Shown here: piece after piece, positions 8,495 through 17,892 of the stretch | Numbering within the stretch: position 1 is the stretch's first letter | Layout: each line of letters opens with the position of its first letter | NCBI GenBank assembly: GCA_030066195.1 | Contig: JASJCB010000070.1 | Span: 1 to 41,448 of the forward strand | Source of the DNA: Acidobacteriota bacterium | GTDB lineage: Bacteria; Acidobacteriota; Holophagae; Acanthopleuribacterales; Acanthopleuribacteraceae | Length of the DNA: 41,448 nt | Direction: 5' to 3' | Made by a program: the position numbers and the translations under genes | Notes under the pieces: generated by a model | Database searches by the model: none | What the model saw: the letters and a program-made list of their open reading frames with translations, nothing else | What the model was told of the DNA's origin: nothing

Positions 8495-8807
8495 ACTAAC
8501 GGCTTCCCTACCGGGGCACATCTAACCAACCATGATGATCCGTTTTGTGGAAAGCCGAGGGGCGGAGTCTGTATGGACCCACCCCTCGTTGCTTTGCGAA
8601 GATGGCATTACGGAAAAAGCAGGATGAATAACAGATGAGGCGGGTAGGAGAATTAGGGTCGTTGTAAAAAAACAATCCTTTGCGTTGCTAGTTTCCGTAC
8701 TTCTGTTAGCGAAATAAAACATATTCAGTAAGTATTTTAAAAAGAAATCTTGAGTAAGTTTCCGATTGATTTTTAATTACTTTTGTTATTGCCCGGTAGA
8801 TGGGGCC

Positions 8808-8929
8808 GTGATAGTATCGATTGTGTCAGAAGCATTGGCAAATAAGGCTTCGAGCGTCTGGATAAGCCGGCGCCGACGCTTCCGGCATACGGCTACCGGA
8901 AGGTGCACAGTCGTTAGTAATACTATCAC
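8808..8929 (+). ncRNA. Putative structured RNA with a cloverleaf-like fold
   Basis: The outer arms GTGATAGTAT (8808-8817) and ATACTATCAC (8920-8929) pair perfectly. The next segments, CGATTGTG (8818-8825) and CACAGTCG (8906-8913), extend the helix by eight pairs with one G-U, leaving a six-base bulge. Inside, three hairpins follow each other with no gap: GAAGC/GCTTC (8829-8833/8847-8851), AGCGTC/GACGCT (8853-8858/8875-8880) and TCCGG/CCGGA (8881-8885/8896-8900). The result is a four-way junction. The strand is assigned from the intrinsic terminator downstream at 9031-9067. It could be an independent small RNA or the leader of the regulator gene at 9207. It matches no RNA family I know; a DNA-level role for the inverted repeat is also possible. 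Confidence 0.4.
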
Positions 8930-9030
8930 AAGAGGATTTGTCAGTCGTCCTCTAAGCACTGTGAGAAGAGTGGCAGCTCATCTACTACCTCCGGCGGCTA
9001 CCCAATTATCTTTACCTCCCGTGAATTATA

Positions 9031-9067
9031 GAGGAGGGGTCGAATTCGGCTCCTCCTCTTACTTTTT
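9031..9067 (+). terminator. Intrinsic terminator in the leader of the large regulator
   Basis: GAGGAGG (9031-9037) pairs with CCTCCTC (9052-9058), and a T-rich run with TTTTT ends at 9067. It lies about 100 bases after the structured element and 140 bases before the regulator start. It could end a small RNA or act as an attenuator. Confidence 0.55.
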
Positions 9068-9206
9068 AGACCCGGTGCTTGCGAGAGGTATTCAGCGTAA
9101 GGTCAAGTTGTTACGTTAAATACCGCGGTTGTAACGAAATTCCCTTTGGTCTATGATACCTCCAAGGTCTATTGGTCTCAGGCCGTTTTTTTCTATCGGG
9201 GTTTCT

Positions 9207-12200
9207 ATGATTCCATCCGTGATGAATGCCCGTTATCGTGTCGGCTCCGCCTCGCCTGTTCGAGGTTATCTCCATGTTCAAGATACCTTAGCCGGTCACT
9301 CTCTCCTGGGCAAGTCCCTACCCAAACAACCCGGAGTCCGCGATTTGTTGGAGCGCTGGTGTGCCGTACGCCATCCCGCCTTACCGCCCGTCTATCGCTT
9401 TCTGGAGTTTGACGATCATTTCCTGGCCTTGCTGCCGTCCCCGCCTGAGGACGCTCAGGATCTGACGCAAATCAAGGCGACCCGGTTACGGGGTGCACAG
9501 CTCAGCGAGATCTTTCAGGCCCTGGCTCGCCTGGGCGCTTTCCTGGATTCGGAGGGCCTGGTTCATCCCGGGTTACAGTTACATCACATTTTTATCGACG
9601 AAGCCGGGGGGATTCGGATCTACGGCGCCGAGGGGGCTCGGCCTTCGAGCGATTCCACCGGGGAAAGCCCCGTCAACCTGGACGTGCGCTATACCGCGCC
9701 GGAGTTACTGGCGGGCGGGCGGGCCGGTCCGCTTAGCGAGATCTATCATTACGGCGCCTTGCTCTATCACTTTCTGGCCGGTCGCCCCTACAGGACCCGG
9801 GAAACGTTCCCGGGCGTGAACCGCTTCCACCGTCACCTGGGCAAGACCTGGGACACCTTGCTGGGCGCCATGTTACAGGCAGATCCATTGGATCGTCCCG
9901 ACTGGTCCCGGTTACAACAACAATTGCGCGTGCTGGGCTCCGCGTCCAAGCAACCCGTCTGGGTCGGCGGCCGGGATACGGTGACCCTCGAACGCTTGGA
10001 AACGGCCCTGGCGGAAACCAACGACGGGCCCGCCGCCGTTGCCGTGCAGGTCTATCCCGGCCGGGAGCGGGTAGGCCGCTTACTGCCCTTCACCCGCACC
10101 GCCGAGCAGAAGGGATTCCTTGTCTTTCACTCCTGGGTGGAGGAAGAGGCAAACCGGACCTACAAGCTGATCAACGATTTTATCTACCTGCTCGGCGAGG
10201 GGGTTTTACCACACCTCAACCGGCCGGAACTGGAGCGGGATTTGGAACCGCTGTCCGAACTCACCTCCGACGAGGCGGCTGTACGGCATAACTGGCATTC
10301 CTATTTAGATCGCTTGACCGAGGCCCTGGTGCCCGCTCATTGCCGTGGGTTCGTGATCTGCGTGGAAGATATTCAAAATCTTGACGAGGCTTCGCTTCAG
10401 GCCTTGTGCAAACTTGTCTCCTGGATATGCCGCGTACCGCTGCTGTTGGTGGTTACCGGGGACTCGTTCACCCACGGCAATTTCCGCACCCTGGAAAAGA
10501 AGTTGAAATTCCGTTGGTCCTTTCTTCACCCGGCGCCAATGGACGACCGGCGTTTGGACCGGATATTACGCACTCCGGCCGGTGACGAGGAGGACTGGCG
10601 ACCGCCGCAACGCATCATGTCCCAAACCAATCGCCAGGAGATTCTCTACTTCCTTTGGCTGGATGAGATGCACGGGCATCAACGAGCCCAGGAAAATTTT
10701 TTGCGGAGATGCTGGGCCCATCTGGATACTCGGGAACAAAAGGTATTACGCCTTTTAAGCTGTACCGAACGGTCGCTGACCCGAGTCGACTTGGAACGGG
10801 TGCTGAAGTTGAAGCAACTGGGGCCCTACTTGAAGGGATTGGCTCGTTACAACTTCATCCGACGCGGCGACGGCGGCGCCTACCGCATCATCATCCCGGC
10901 CGTGGGCGCCTTCTGTCGCAACAACATGCCCAAGAGCGACATGCTCCTGCTATCACGCCGATTATTGGAGGACGAGCGGGCGCGCGCTCTGCCCGATCCG
11001 GTTCAGGTCACCTACCTGACCACGCGTCTCAGTCCTGAAGGTCCGCCTCCAAACATGGTTCGCGAGCTTTTGTCGGCCTGCGAGACCGCCATGTCCGTCG
11101 CCACCTTCCAACGCATGCAGGAAGTCTACCGGCGCACCCGTTTCGAGGGCTTCAGGGTGTTTCACTTATGGATGCGCCTGTTGCAAGGCAAAACGCTCAA
11201 GCCCGCCGATTCCGCTGAATATGTGCCGTTCGAATACACGGCCCGAGCGGCCAGGGCCCGTGCAAACGGTAAAACGCGATCGGCTTTTCGAGATTACCGC
11301 CGGCTTTCGGGCATCAGGGAGGTCACCGAGGGCGTTCGCGCCTTCGCCGCCCTGCAGATGCTGGAACTGGCGACGGCCTCGGATAATCGTCGCGAGGGAC
11401 TGTGGGCATTGAACCGGCTTCAGCAGATGGACCTGGCGGAATTGGACTTGGAAACCCGGGACGATTGGCGGCAACGCATCGCGTTTTGCGCCGTGTCCCT
11501 GGGACAGAAAAACACCCGTGTCCAAACTCCGCTGCTTGAAAGTCTTCGGGCCTGGCGTTCGGGTCATTACCATCGAGGTCTGGCCCCGGCCCGTACCGCC
11601 GTGGACCAGGTACGCAATCACCATGACCTGAACTGGCGCGGGCGCATACTCAAGCATTTCGGCAACTTGAGCTTCCGCAACAACCTCCCCGAAAAAGCCA
11701 TGGAGGCTTACCGCGCCGCTTTGACCTGCTTCGAGTCCGCCGGCAACCCCATCGAATCGGCCCATGCCCGCTACAATTTTGCCTATGCCGAACTGCTCCA
11801 CGGCAGTTGCCGGCTTGCCTACCAACACTTTCAGCCCCTGTTCGAGGAAGCCGTTGCGAGCGGCGACAAAACGACTACCTGCAATATTCTCAACCATTTC
11901 ATGGCCTGCAACTGGTTGTTGAACGACCTTGAAGCCTTCGACCGCCATGCCGAGAGTCACGACAAGGCGGCCCGCAAGGCGAAGCTGCCGGAGGAGTTGA
12001 TTCGCGGCCTGGTCCTGAAGCTGCAAACCGCCCTATACCGCGACGAATCCCAGGTAACGGCATGGATGAAGGAGCTGAACGCCCTGGCCAAAGACGTCGA
12101 TGACAGCCTGGTCCGGGCGGAAGTGGACCTGGCCTTGCGCATCGGCAGCTTTGCGGCAGGTAAGGACGCGGCTCCTCCAAGCGGCGACTACCCGCAAATC

Positions 12201-13889
12201 ACGGCCTGGCGGCATCGCCTGCTGGACCACCTGACCGGCTACAGCGGCGAACCGTTCGAGGGCCTGCTGAAACAAATCGACAACTCCTACTTCGGCGCCA
12301 TGAACGGCCAGTTGTTGGCCGCCGCCATTCAAGCCGGTCATTGGCCCGAGGACCAGTTGACGCCCGCCCTGGCCCGGGTTTTCGAAAAGAGGATGCGCAC
12401 GAGCGGCGCGCGTTACGCGGGCCTGTTGCGCGAGCACTTCAGTCGGCTGAGCGAGGCTTCCGAAATCTCGGGCGAGGAACTGGAGCGCCTGTGGCGGTTG
12501 TTTGCCGATGTCAATCCCAGGCAACCGGCTCCCGACGCCGTGATGGGCAACGTGTGTCGCGAAATGGCGCGCATTTGGCCCTACGAACGCTGGGGCGCTC
12601 ATCGCGCCGTAGCCGACGGATGGCAGCGCCTGCCCGCACGCAAGGGTTCCGCGTTGCAACCCGCCTTGGAAGAACACCTGCAACGGCTTCGAAAATCCGA
12701 TGCCGCCGGTCCCACGACGGTTACCCTGTTGGACGAGAAGGACCAAACGGTCGTAGTACTTATTCTCCCGCTGTCCCTGGAAAACCGGGAGCAGGCCTTT
12801 GCCTGGTTCGAGCACCGCGGTTCAGACAGGGGTGAGCCCCTGATCGGGAACAAGTTCCTCTTGCGTTTCCACGCCTGGCTTTTATCGCTGGCCCTCCAGG
12901 GTGCGGGGGCCAGGGCGACGCTGACGGAGTCAAGACATGCACCGGGCGGAACCGGTTTCTTCGGCATCGTGGGCAAAAGCCCGCGACTGACGGAGGCCCT
13001 GGAACAGGTTCGTCTCTACGGCCCGTCTTCCATGAACATCTTCATTTGGGGTGAAAGCGGTACGGGTAAGGAATTGATCGCACGCGCCGTTCACGCCGCC
13101 TCACCGCGTCACCAGGGTCCGTTCGTGGCCGTGAATTGTAGCTCCCTGGCCGAGTCCATGGTGGAGGCCGAGCTGTTCGGCCACGCCCGGGGCGCCTTTA
13201 CGGGCGCGATCAGCGACCGCCGGGGCATGCTGGAAATGGCCGACGGCGGCACCCTGTTCCTGGATGAGATCGCCGATATCAACCCCAAGATCCAATCTCT
13301 CCTGCTGCGTGTCATCCAAGAGGGCGAGTTGACCCGCATCGGTGAGAACAAGGTGCGCAAGGTAGATATCCGCCTGGTTACGGCCACCAATAAAGACCTG
13401 CACGCCATGATCAACAGCGGCGCCTTCCGAGAGGACCTGTATTTCCGCATCGTCAACTGCGAGATCAACCTGCCGGCCCTGCGCGAACGCTTCGAGGACC
13501 TGCCTCTGCTGGTGAGCTGGTTCGTGGATCGCTTCCAACCCGGACGTCGGGTATTCTTCGATCGCAGCTTCTTCCAAGCGTTGCGCGAGTACGACTGGCC
13601 GGGTAACGTTCGCGAACTGGAGACCTATATCAAGAAATTGCTGGTGCACTGGGGCAGTCGCGAAGCCATGTCGGCCGCGGAGGTCCTGCCGTTCCTACGC
13701 GGGACATCGGACCGGGACGAACTGCCGACGGAGGAGGGCAGCCTGGAGCAATTGGAAGAAACCTACAGGCGCCGTATCTTGAAAAAAAGGCTGGAAATGC
13801 TGGGCGGCAACCGAACCGCGGCAGCCCGCAGCCTGAACGTTTCCCGACAAACCCTGCTGCGCCTGATCCGCAAATACGATTTGGATTAG
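9207..13889 (+). CDS. Giant sigma-54 activator: pseudokinase, degenerate ATPase, TPR, AAA+, Fis HTH
   Basis: 1560 residues. Residues ~1-255 resemble a Ser/Thr kinase: 'LVHPGLQLHHIFID' sits where HRDLKPxNIL is expected and 'RYTAPELL' matches the APE motif. The catalytic Asp, Lys and Asn and the DFG Asp are lost, so it is a pseudokinase. Residues ~260-480 look like an AAA_16/STAND ATPase with a Walker-B-like 'VICVEDIQNLD' but no P-loop Gly-Lys-Ser/Thr. A long helical TPR-rich region follows. The C-terminus is a complete sigma-54 activator: Walker A 'GESGTGKE' (~1281), 'GAFTGA' (~1328), 'GGTLFLDEI', 'RFEDLP', and a Fis-type HTH ('NRTAAARSLNVSRQTLLRLI'). It should drive sigma-54 promoters in response to a signal bound by the N-terminal part. 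ATG 9207 is chosen for the GGGG six bases upstream; the frame opens at 9153. Confidence 0.85.
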   Translation: MIPSVMNARYRVGSASPVRGYLHVQDTLAGHSLLGKSLPKQPGVRDLLERWCAVRHPALPPVYRFLEFDDHFLALLPSPPEDAQDLTQIKATRLRGAQLSEIFQALARLGAFLDSEGLVHPGLQLHHIFIDEAGGIRIYGAEGARPSSDSTGESPVNLDVRYTAPELLAGGRAGPLSEIYHYGALLYHFLAGRPYRTRETFPGVNRFHRHLGKTWDTLLGAMLQADPLDRPDWSRLQQQLRVLGSASKQPVWVGGRDTVTLERLETALAETNDGPAAVAVQVYPGRERVGRLLPFTRTAEQKGFLVFHSWVEEEANRTYKLINDFIYLLGEGVLPHLNRPELERDLEPLSELTSDEAAVRHNWHSYLDRLTEALVPAHCRGFVICVEDIQNLDEASLQALCKLVSWICRVPLLLVVTGDSFTHGNFRTLEKKLKFRWSFLHPAPMDDRRLDRILRTPAGDEEDWRPPQRIMSQTNRQEILYFLWLDEMHGHQRAQENFLRRCWAHLDTREQKVLRLLSCTERSLTRVDLERVLKLKQLGPYLKGLARYNFIRRGDGGAYRIIIPAVGAFCRNNMPKSDMLLLSRRLLEDERARALPDPVQVTYLTTRLSPEGPPPNMVRELLSACETAMSVATFQRMQEVYRRTRFEGFRVFHLWMRLLQGKTLKPADSAEYVPFEYTARAARARANGKTRSAFRDYRRLSGIREVTEGVRAFAALQMLELATASDNRREGLWALNRLQQMDLAELDLETRDDWRQRIAFCAVSLGQKNTRVQTPLLESLRAWRSGHYHRGLAPARTAVDQVRNHHDLNWRGRILKHFGNLSFRNNLPEKAMEAYRAALTCFESAGNPIESAHARYNFAYAELLHGSCRLAYQHFQPLFEEAVASGDKTTTCNILNHFMACNWLLNDLEAFDRHAESHDKAARKAKLPEELIRGLVLKLQTALYRDESQVTAWMKELNALAKDVDDSLVRAEVDLALRIGSFAAGKDAAPPSGDYPQITAWRHRLLDHLTGYSGEPFEGLLKQIDNSYFGAMNGQLLAAAIQAGHWPEDQLTPALARVFEKRMRTSGARYAGLLREHFSRLSEASEISGEELERLWRLFADVNPRQPAPDAVMGNVCREMARIWPYERWGAHRAVADGWQRLPARKGSALQPALEEHLQRLRKSDAAGPTTVTLLDEKDQTVVVLILPLSLENREQAFAWFEHRGSDRGEPLIGNKFLLRFHAWLLSLALQGAGARATLTESRHAPGGTGFFGIVGKSPRLTEALEQVRLYGPSSMNIFIWGESGTGKELIARAVHAASPRHQGPFVAVNCSSLAESMVEAELFGHARGAFTGAISDRRGMLEMADGGTLFLDEIADINPKIQSLLLRVIQEGELTRIGENKVRKVDIRLVTATNKDLHAMINSGAFREDLYFRIVNCEINLPALRERFEDLPLLVSWFVDRFQPGRRVFFDRSFFQALREYDWPGNVRELETYIKKLLVHWGSREAMSAAEVLPFLRGTSDRDELPTEEGSLEQLEETYRRRILKKRLEMLGGNRTAAARSLNVSRQTLLRLIRKYDLD

Positions 13890-14469
13890 GTTTTCGCGAT
13901 TACCGGCAGGACCCAACCATGAGATATTCCCGGGAACGCTCACCCTCGCAAGTCACGGCGTGACAAGCCCGGAGTCTTTTGGTGTCCTTTGATAAGCGGC
14001 TTGTTTTGCTGGTGTTCACCGTGACGGATAGTGTCGCGATATAGACCCGGCCGTTATCATGTTCCGCAATCCATACGCGTTTGAAATCAGAAGACATAGG
14101 AATATAGGGCGCCCGGCGAACCATGGGACTTGGGTAAGCGCCAGGTTGATCCTCGAGGGTAAAAGGGTTTGATACTGAATTATCATGTTGAGGCTGAAGG
14201 GGGCTAATTTATTGAATCGCACGAACTTCCTCGTATGGATATCGGGCAGAATGAAACATGCGAAATAGTGAAATCGATCAGCTTATTGAAATAAATCCTG
14301 TAACAATTGCACCGGAATCTATATAATGGAGCGATTCACTGGCCTGCCATTACTGGGGTCCCCTGTTTCTTCTTTGCGAACAGGTTGTTTAATCTATGCC
14401 CCTTAGTGGTTCAGTTACCGAGCTCCCGCCAGGCATGAGCGAAGCTCGGATTTCATCCAAGGAGATAAC
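13890..14469. other. Intergenic region and leader of the secreted-protein gene
   Basis: 580 bases. There is no terminator directly after the regulator gene. A short minus-strand frame (13900-14124) has no ribosome binding site and is not called. The right part holds a perfect -10 box and a leader of about 135 bases with small hairpins, such as CCTGTT/AACAGG around 14369-14391. Nothing else is recognisable. Confidence 0.5.
14322..14327 (+). promoter_or_regulatory. -10 box (TATAAT) for the secreted-protein gene
   Basis: A perfect TATAAT lies 142 bases before the ATG at 14470. The hexamer 17 bases upstream (TGTAAC) is a weak -35. Transcription from here would give a leader of about 135 bases. 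Confidence 0.35.
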
Positions 14470-15138
14470 ATGAAACGCCCATTGATAATGATGGCCTGCC
14501 TTTTTGCATTCCTGGCCGCACCTGCTGCCCTCGCCGCTGACTGCATCACTCCCGCTGACAAAAACGGCAATCCGATCCTCCCCGGTGTCGATTGCGAATA
14601 CGTTCAGGTTGGACCTTCTCGAGTAAAAGCCCAAAGTCTGGATCTCGAGAAGTACATCCGCATCGAGATCGTCAACCACAGCAACTTCGAACCGAATCCC
14701 TGGGATGTAGCATCCAGCGATGGCAAGGTTCTGACTCCCTTCTACTCCACGGTTACCATTCGCGTGATCGGTAGCGGCCCCTATGCCGGATTGGACCGCA
14801 TTATCACCATTCCCGCTGACTCCGCCTGCCAGTCCGATCCCACCATTGATGACTGGACCCAGTCGCAGACCGTTTCCAGCGCAATCTACAACCTGATTGG
14901 CTCGGTAGAAGGCGATAGTGATTTCGACCACATCGGCATCACCGCCGGCGTCAACAACGGTTACCTCAGTTCCGGTACGCACACCATAACCAAGATCAGC
15001 AACGGTTTCTTCCGTGCTACCGGCTATTTCGAAGTCAACTGGTCCGTTAGCTTTGCCGGTTCCGCGGACGGCGCGCTCAAAGGTCTGGGCGGCGAAGTCA
15101 GCGGCACTGTCGTTATGCAGGCGCGAGCTAAAGAGTAA
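14470..15138 (+). CDS. Small secreted protein of unknown function
   Basis: 222 residues with a textbook signal peptide ('MKRPLIMMACLFAFLAAPAA', cleavage after ALA-A). The mature part has Cys residues near its N-terminus and in the middle, and looks like an all-beta protein with alternating short strands ('YFEVNWSVSFAGSADGAL'). No family was recognised. The start is certain: ATG with AAGGAG seven bases upstream. The gene has its own -10 box and ends in a strong terminator, so it is monocistronic. The strong ribosome binding site and terminator suggest good expression. It probably resides in the periplasm or medium. Confidence 0.75.
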   Translation: MKRPLIMMACLFAFLAAPAALAADCITPADKNGNPILPGVDCEYVQVGPSRVKAQSLDLEKYIRIEIVNHSNFEPNPWDVASSDGKVLTPFYSTVTIRVIGSGPYAGLDRIITIPADSACQSDPTIDDWTQSQTVSSAIYNLIGSVEGDSDFDHIGITAGVNNGYLSSGTHTITKISNGFFRATGYFEVNWSVSFAGSADGALKGLGGEVSGTVVMQARAKE

Positions 15139-15150
15139 ACCCAAACAAAA

Positions 15151-15181
15151 GGGACTCAAGCGGCTCGCATGAGTCCCTTTT
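15151..15181 (+). terminator. Strong intrinsic terminator after the secreted-protein gene
   Basis: GGGACTCA (15151-15158) pairs perfectly with TGAGTCCC (15170-15177), with an inner GCG/CGC pair around a GCT loop, and TTTT follows directly. It separates the secreted-protein gene from the transporter gene. Confidence 0.85.
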
Positions 15182-15228
15182 CCCCGCGCTATTTCTGACT
15201 GACTCCCCATATCTTTTTGGAGCCATGA

Positions 15229-17892
15229 TTGATCTCCTATGCGATTCGCGCCCCGAAACGGACACTCCTCTTTGTGTTCCTTTGCTGTTTTGCTGCCGCC
15301 GTCGGACTTCCGCGCCTGACCCTGCGAACCGACGGCCATGCCTTGATTCCTCAAGACGATCCCGCCGTGCTCTTCGACAAACAGCAGCGGGAGGTTTTCG
15401 AGATTCGCGACTCCGTCGTGGTGATGATCGAGATTGAACAGGGCATTTTTCATACCGAAACCCTGCGCCTGATCGATGACCTTAGCCGGGCGATTTCCGC
15501 TTTGGACGAGATCGAGGCCCCGTACCTGCTGAGTTTGTCGACGGAGACCGGCTCCCGCTTCAAGGCCGGCGAGGGTTTCCGCACCTTGCTCGATCCATTA
15601 CCCGAGACGCCCGAGGAGATGCGCCGTCTCCGCGATGAGTTGGAACGGGTCGGTCTCTATCAGGGCATTCTCTTTGCCGAAAGCGGTCAGGCGGCCGCTA
15701 TTTTGGCCGGCATCGGCGATGATGTGGACCGCTCCATGTTGCTGGACCGTTTACGTCAAACCCTGAAGCCCTTCAGGGACGCCGGCCCGACCATTTCCCT
15801 CATCGGCGCCCCCGTTGCCGAAAGCCTTTTGGGTAACCATATCCTGGCCGATCTTGGCGTTCCCTCCTTTTTGCTGAACGATTTCGACGGCAATGGAGAC
15901 CGGCCCTTTTTCCGCAAGATCGGTTTGGTTGCACCCGCCCTGTTCGTGATGGCCCTGATCTTTCTTTTTTGTTTCCGTCGACCCGTCGCCGCGCTTCTGC
16001 CGCTGATGGAAGTGGGCTGTTGCCTGGTGGTGGTTTTTGGGCTGATGGGCTGGTTCGGGGTTCCCGTTTACCTCACTACGGCCGTGTTGCCCGTGATTCT
16101 CACGGCCGTCGGCGTGGCCGATGAAATTCACATCTTCCGCTACTACGCGGCCTCAGCCGGCTCCCACGATGCCGCCGAACGCGTGCGGGAAACCATGGCG
16201 CATATGACGGCGCCCATCGTGAAGACGTCGCTCACGACCTCGGTCGGCTTTTTATCTTTCATGGTCTCCTCTTTGCCGCCGGTTCGCGCTTTCGGCTTGT
16301 TCACGGCCATAGGAGTGATGGTCTGCCTGTTGTTTTCGGTCACGGCGATTCCCGCCTTATTGACCCTGCTGGGCCCCGAAAGGTTGTTGGCCGGGAGCAC
16401 ATCGACGGAAAGACAGTCCTTTTTTGCCCGTCTGAGTATGCCGCTTCCCGTGCGGTTTGGGTTGGTGCCGTTGCTTGTCTTGTTGATCGTGACCGGCATC
16501 GCCGGGGTCGAGGTTCAGGATAGCTGGGTCGACGGTTTCGACCCGGACAGCCGGTTCCGGAAAGCTGCTCACCGGTTCGACGAACAGTTCTACGGCATGC
16601 ACCAGTTGTACGTAACGGTTTCCGGGGAGGTTCGCCGTTTGGAGGGCCATTTCGATGCGGCCGGTATCGATCACCCCACCATCACCATGCCCCTGACGCC
16701 CGAGTTGGCGGCGGTTCCCCCTAAAAGTCTGGCCAACAACTGGATTCAGATCAAGCGAGGGGACAGCGGCGGCAGGCGGACAACCTGGAAGGGATGGATC
16801 TCCGAGGCCCGGCATGAAGACGGGAACCTGGTGTTGACCTACCCGAGAGATAGAGGCAGCGCGGTTCAACTGCTGCGCCTGATGCCCGGCGATCCCGCGC
16901 ATTACCGGATCGATGCCGAGCCCATGCAGGATCCCGTGGTGCTGGCCGCGATGGAAGACCTGGAAGACCATATCGGGGACCTGCCCGGCGTTGGCGGCGT
17001 ACTTGGCCCGGCCGGGTATCTCAAGGCAACCATGCGCATCCAAAGACCGGACGACCCGGACGCCGGTGTTCTGCCGGAACGCCCCGTTTACGTGCGCTAC
17101 GCTTGGAATAACTACCGTGTGGTGCGCGGCAAGGAACGTGCGGCCGCGGCCGTCAGCGGTGATTTCGGCAGCGGACTGGTCACCCTGTTCCTGGAAAACC
17201 CCAACTACAAGGACACCGAGCAACTGATGTCCGCCATTCGTTCATATGCGGACACCCGCCTGCCGGAACAAGGCCTGAAACTGGGTTTTGCCGGTGACGT
17301 GGCCGTGAGCCAGGCATTGATTCAGGCCCTTGTCCGCACGCAAACCCTGTCTCTCCTACTATCCCTCACCGGCATTTTCATTATTGTCTCACTGCTCGGC
17401 CGTTCCTGGCGTTGGGGGATTCTAGGCACGCTTCCCTCGGCCTTCGCGGTGGCCTTCAGTTTCGGGATGATGGGCCATTTCTCCATCCCGCTCGGCGTGG
17501 CGACCTCGATGTTCGCGGGCATGACCCTGGGCGTCGGAGTCGATTTCGCCATCCACTATCTAACCTGGTACGACAGACACGCCGCCCATGGACATACCCG
17601 GGCGGCAAGAGAAGCTCTGGCCGGAGTAGGCCCGGCCATCGCGATCGATGCTCTGGCCGTGGGCCTTGGTTTTTCGGTCTTGCTATTGTCCCGCGTGCCG
17701 GGAAATGCCAGGCTGGGCGGACTGCTGGTGATGAGTATCTTCGCCTGCTTTGTGGCAACCGTCTTTTTCCTGCCGATCCTCGCGGGAAAACTGTTCCCAT
17801 CTCGGGGAGGCACATCTCCTGTTCTCTCAGGGACAGAAAGCCCGGCTTGTAAACCAAACCTGGAATTCGGGGAACCATGGCGTCCTCCTTGA
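15229..17892 (+). CDS. RND-superfamily transporter (MMPL-like)
   Basis: 887 residues with the two-fold architecture of RND/MMPL exporters: one N-terminal membrane helix, a large external domain, a cluster of helices (from 'LVAPALFVMALIFLFCF' onward), a second external domain, and a second helix cluster ('LSLLLSLTGIFIIVSLL' onward). The segments 'GVADEIHIFRYYA' and 'GVGVDFAIHYLTWYD' are the equivalent acidic motifs in the fourth helix of each half, which carry the proton relay Asp residues in this superfamily. Such proteins export lipids or hydrophobic compounds using the proton gradient; the substrate is unknown. The start is TTG at 15229, six bases after GGAG. An ATG at 15225 in another frame is too close to the ribosome binding site. 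No partner adaptor gene is adjacent. Confidence 0.85.
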   Translation: MISYAIRAPKRTLLFVFLCCFAAAVGLPRLTLRTDGHALIPQDDPAVLFDKQQREVFEIRDSVVVMIEIEQGIFHTETLRLIDDLSRAISALDEIEAPYLLSLSTETGSRFKAGEGFRTLLDPLPETPEEMRRLRDELERVGLYQGILFAESGQAAAILAGIGDDVDRSMLLDRLRQTLKPFRDAGPTISLIGAPVAESLLGNHILADLGVPSFLLNDFDGNGDRPFFRKIGLVAPALFVMALIFLFCFRRPVAALLPLMEVGCCLVVVFGLMGWFGVPVYLTTAVLPVILTAVGVADEIHIFRYYAASAGSHDAAERVRETMAHMTAPIVKTSLTTSVGFLSFMVSSLPPVRAFGLFTAIGVMVCLLFSVTAIPALLTLLGPERLLAGSTSTERQSFFARLSMPLPVRFGLVPLLVLLIVTGIAGVEVQDSWVDGFDPDSRFRKAAHRFDEQFYGMHQLYVTVSGEVRRLEGHFDAAGIDHPTITMPLTPELAAVPPKSLANNWIQIKRGDSGGRRTTWKGWISEARHEDGNLVLTYPRDRGSAVQLLRLMPGDPAHYRIDAEPMQDPVVLAAMEDLEDHIGDLPGVGGVLGPAGYLKATMRIQRPDDPDAGVLPERPVYVRYAWNNYRVVRGKERAAAAVSGDFGSGLVTLFLENPNYKDTEQLMSAIRSYADTRLPEQGLKLGFAGDVAVSQALIQALVRTQTLSLLLSLTGIFIIVSLLGRSWRWGILGTLPSAFAVAFSFGMMGHFSIPLGVATSMFAGMTLGVGVDFAIHYLTWYDRHAAHGHTRAAREALAGVGPAIAIDALAVGLGFSVLLLSRVPGNARLGGLLVMSIFACFVATVFFLPILAGKLFPSRGGTSPVLSGTESPACKPNLEFGEPWRPP

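Larger units (their letters stand above)
8495..9206. other. Long intergenic region without a supported protein gene
   Basis: 712 bases between the Sel1 gene and the large regulator. The first part has a GC-rich imperfect hairpin (GAGGGG at 8557-8562 with CCCCTC at 8582-8587) that lacks a T tract. The stretch 8690-8795 is AT-rich and could hold a promoter; TTGAGT at 8751-8756 is a possible -35. Then come the structured element (8808-8929), another hairpin (AGAGGA 8931-8936 with TCCTCT 8948-8953) and a terminator-like hairpin (9031-9067). Open frames in the region (8522-8722 minus, 8766-9119 plus) lack ribosome binding sites and protein-like composition. Confidence 0.6.

Noticed and set aside
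9036..9058. tRNA-like T-loop (GTCGAATTCGG)
   Set aside because: The flanking bases do not form a T stem or acceptor stem; they form the terminator hairpin instead.
8766..9119. 117-codon plus-strand frame
   Set aside because: No ribosome binding site; it runs through the structured element and the terminator hairpin, and the peptide has no protein-like pattern.
13900..14124. 74-codon minus-strand frame after the giant regulator
   Set aside because: No ribosome binding site at any of its ATG codons and no recognisable motif; left as intergenic.
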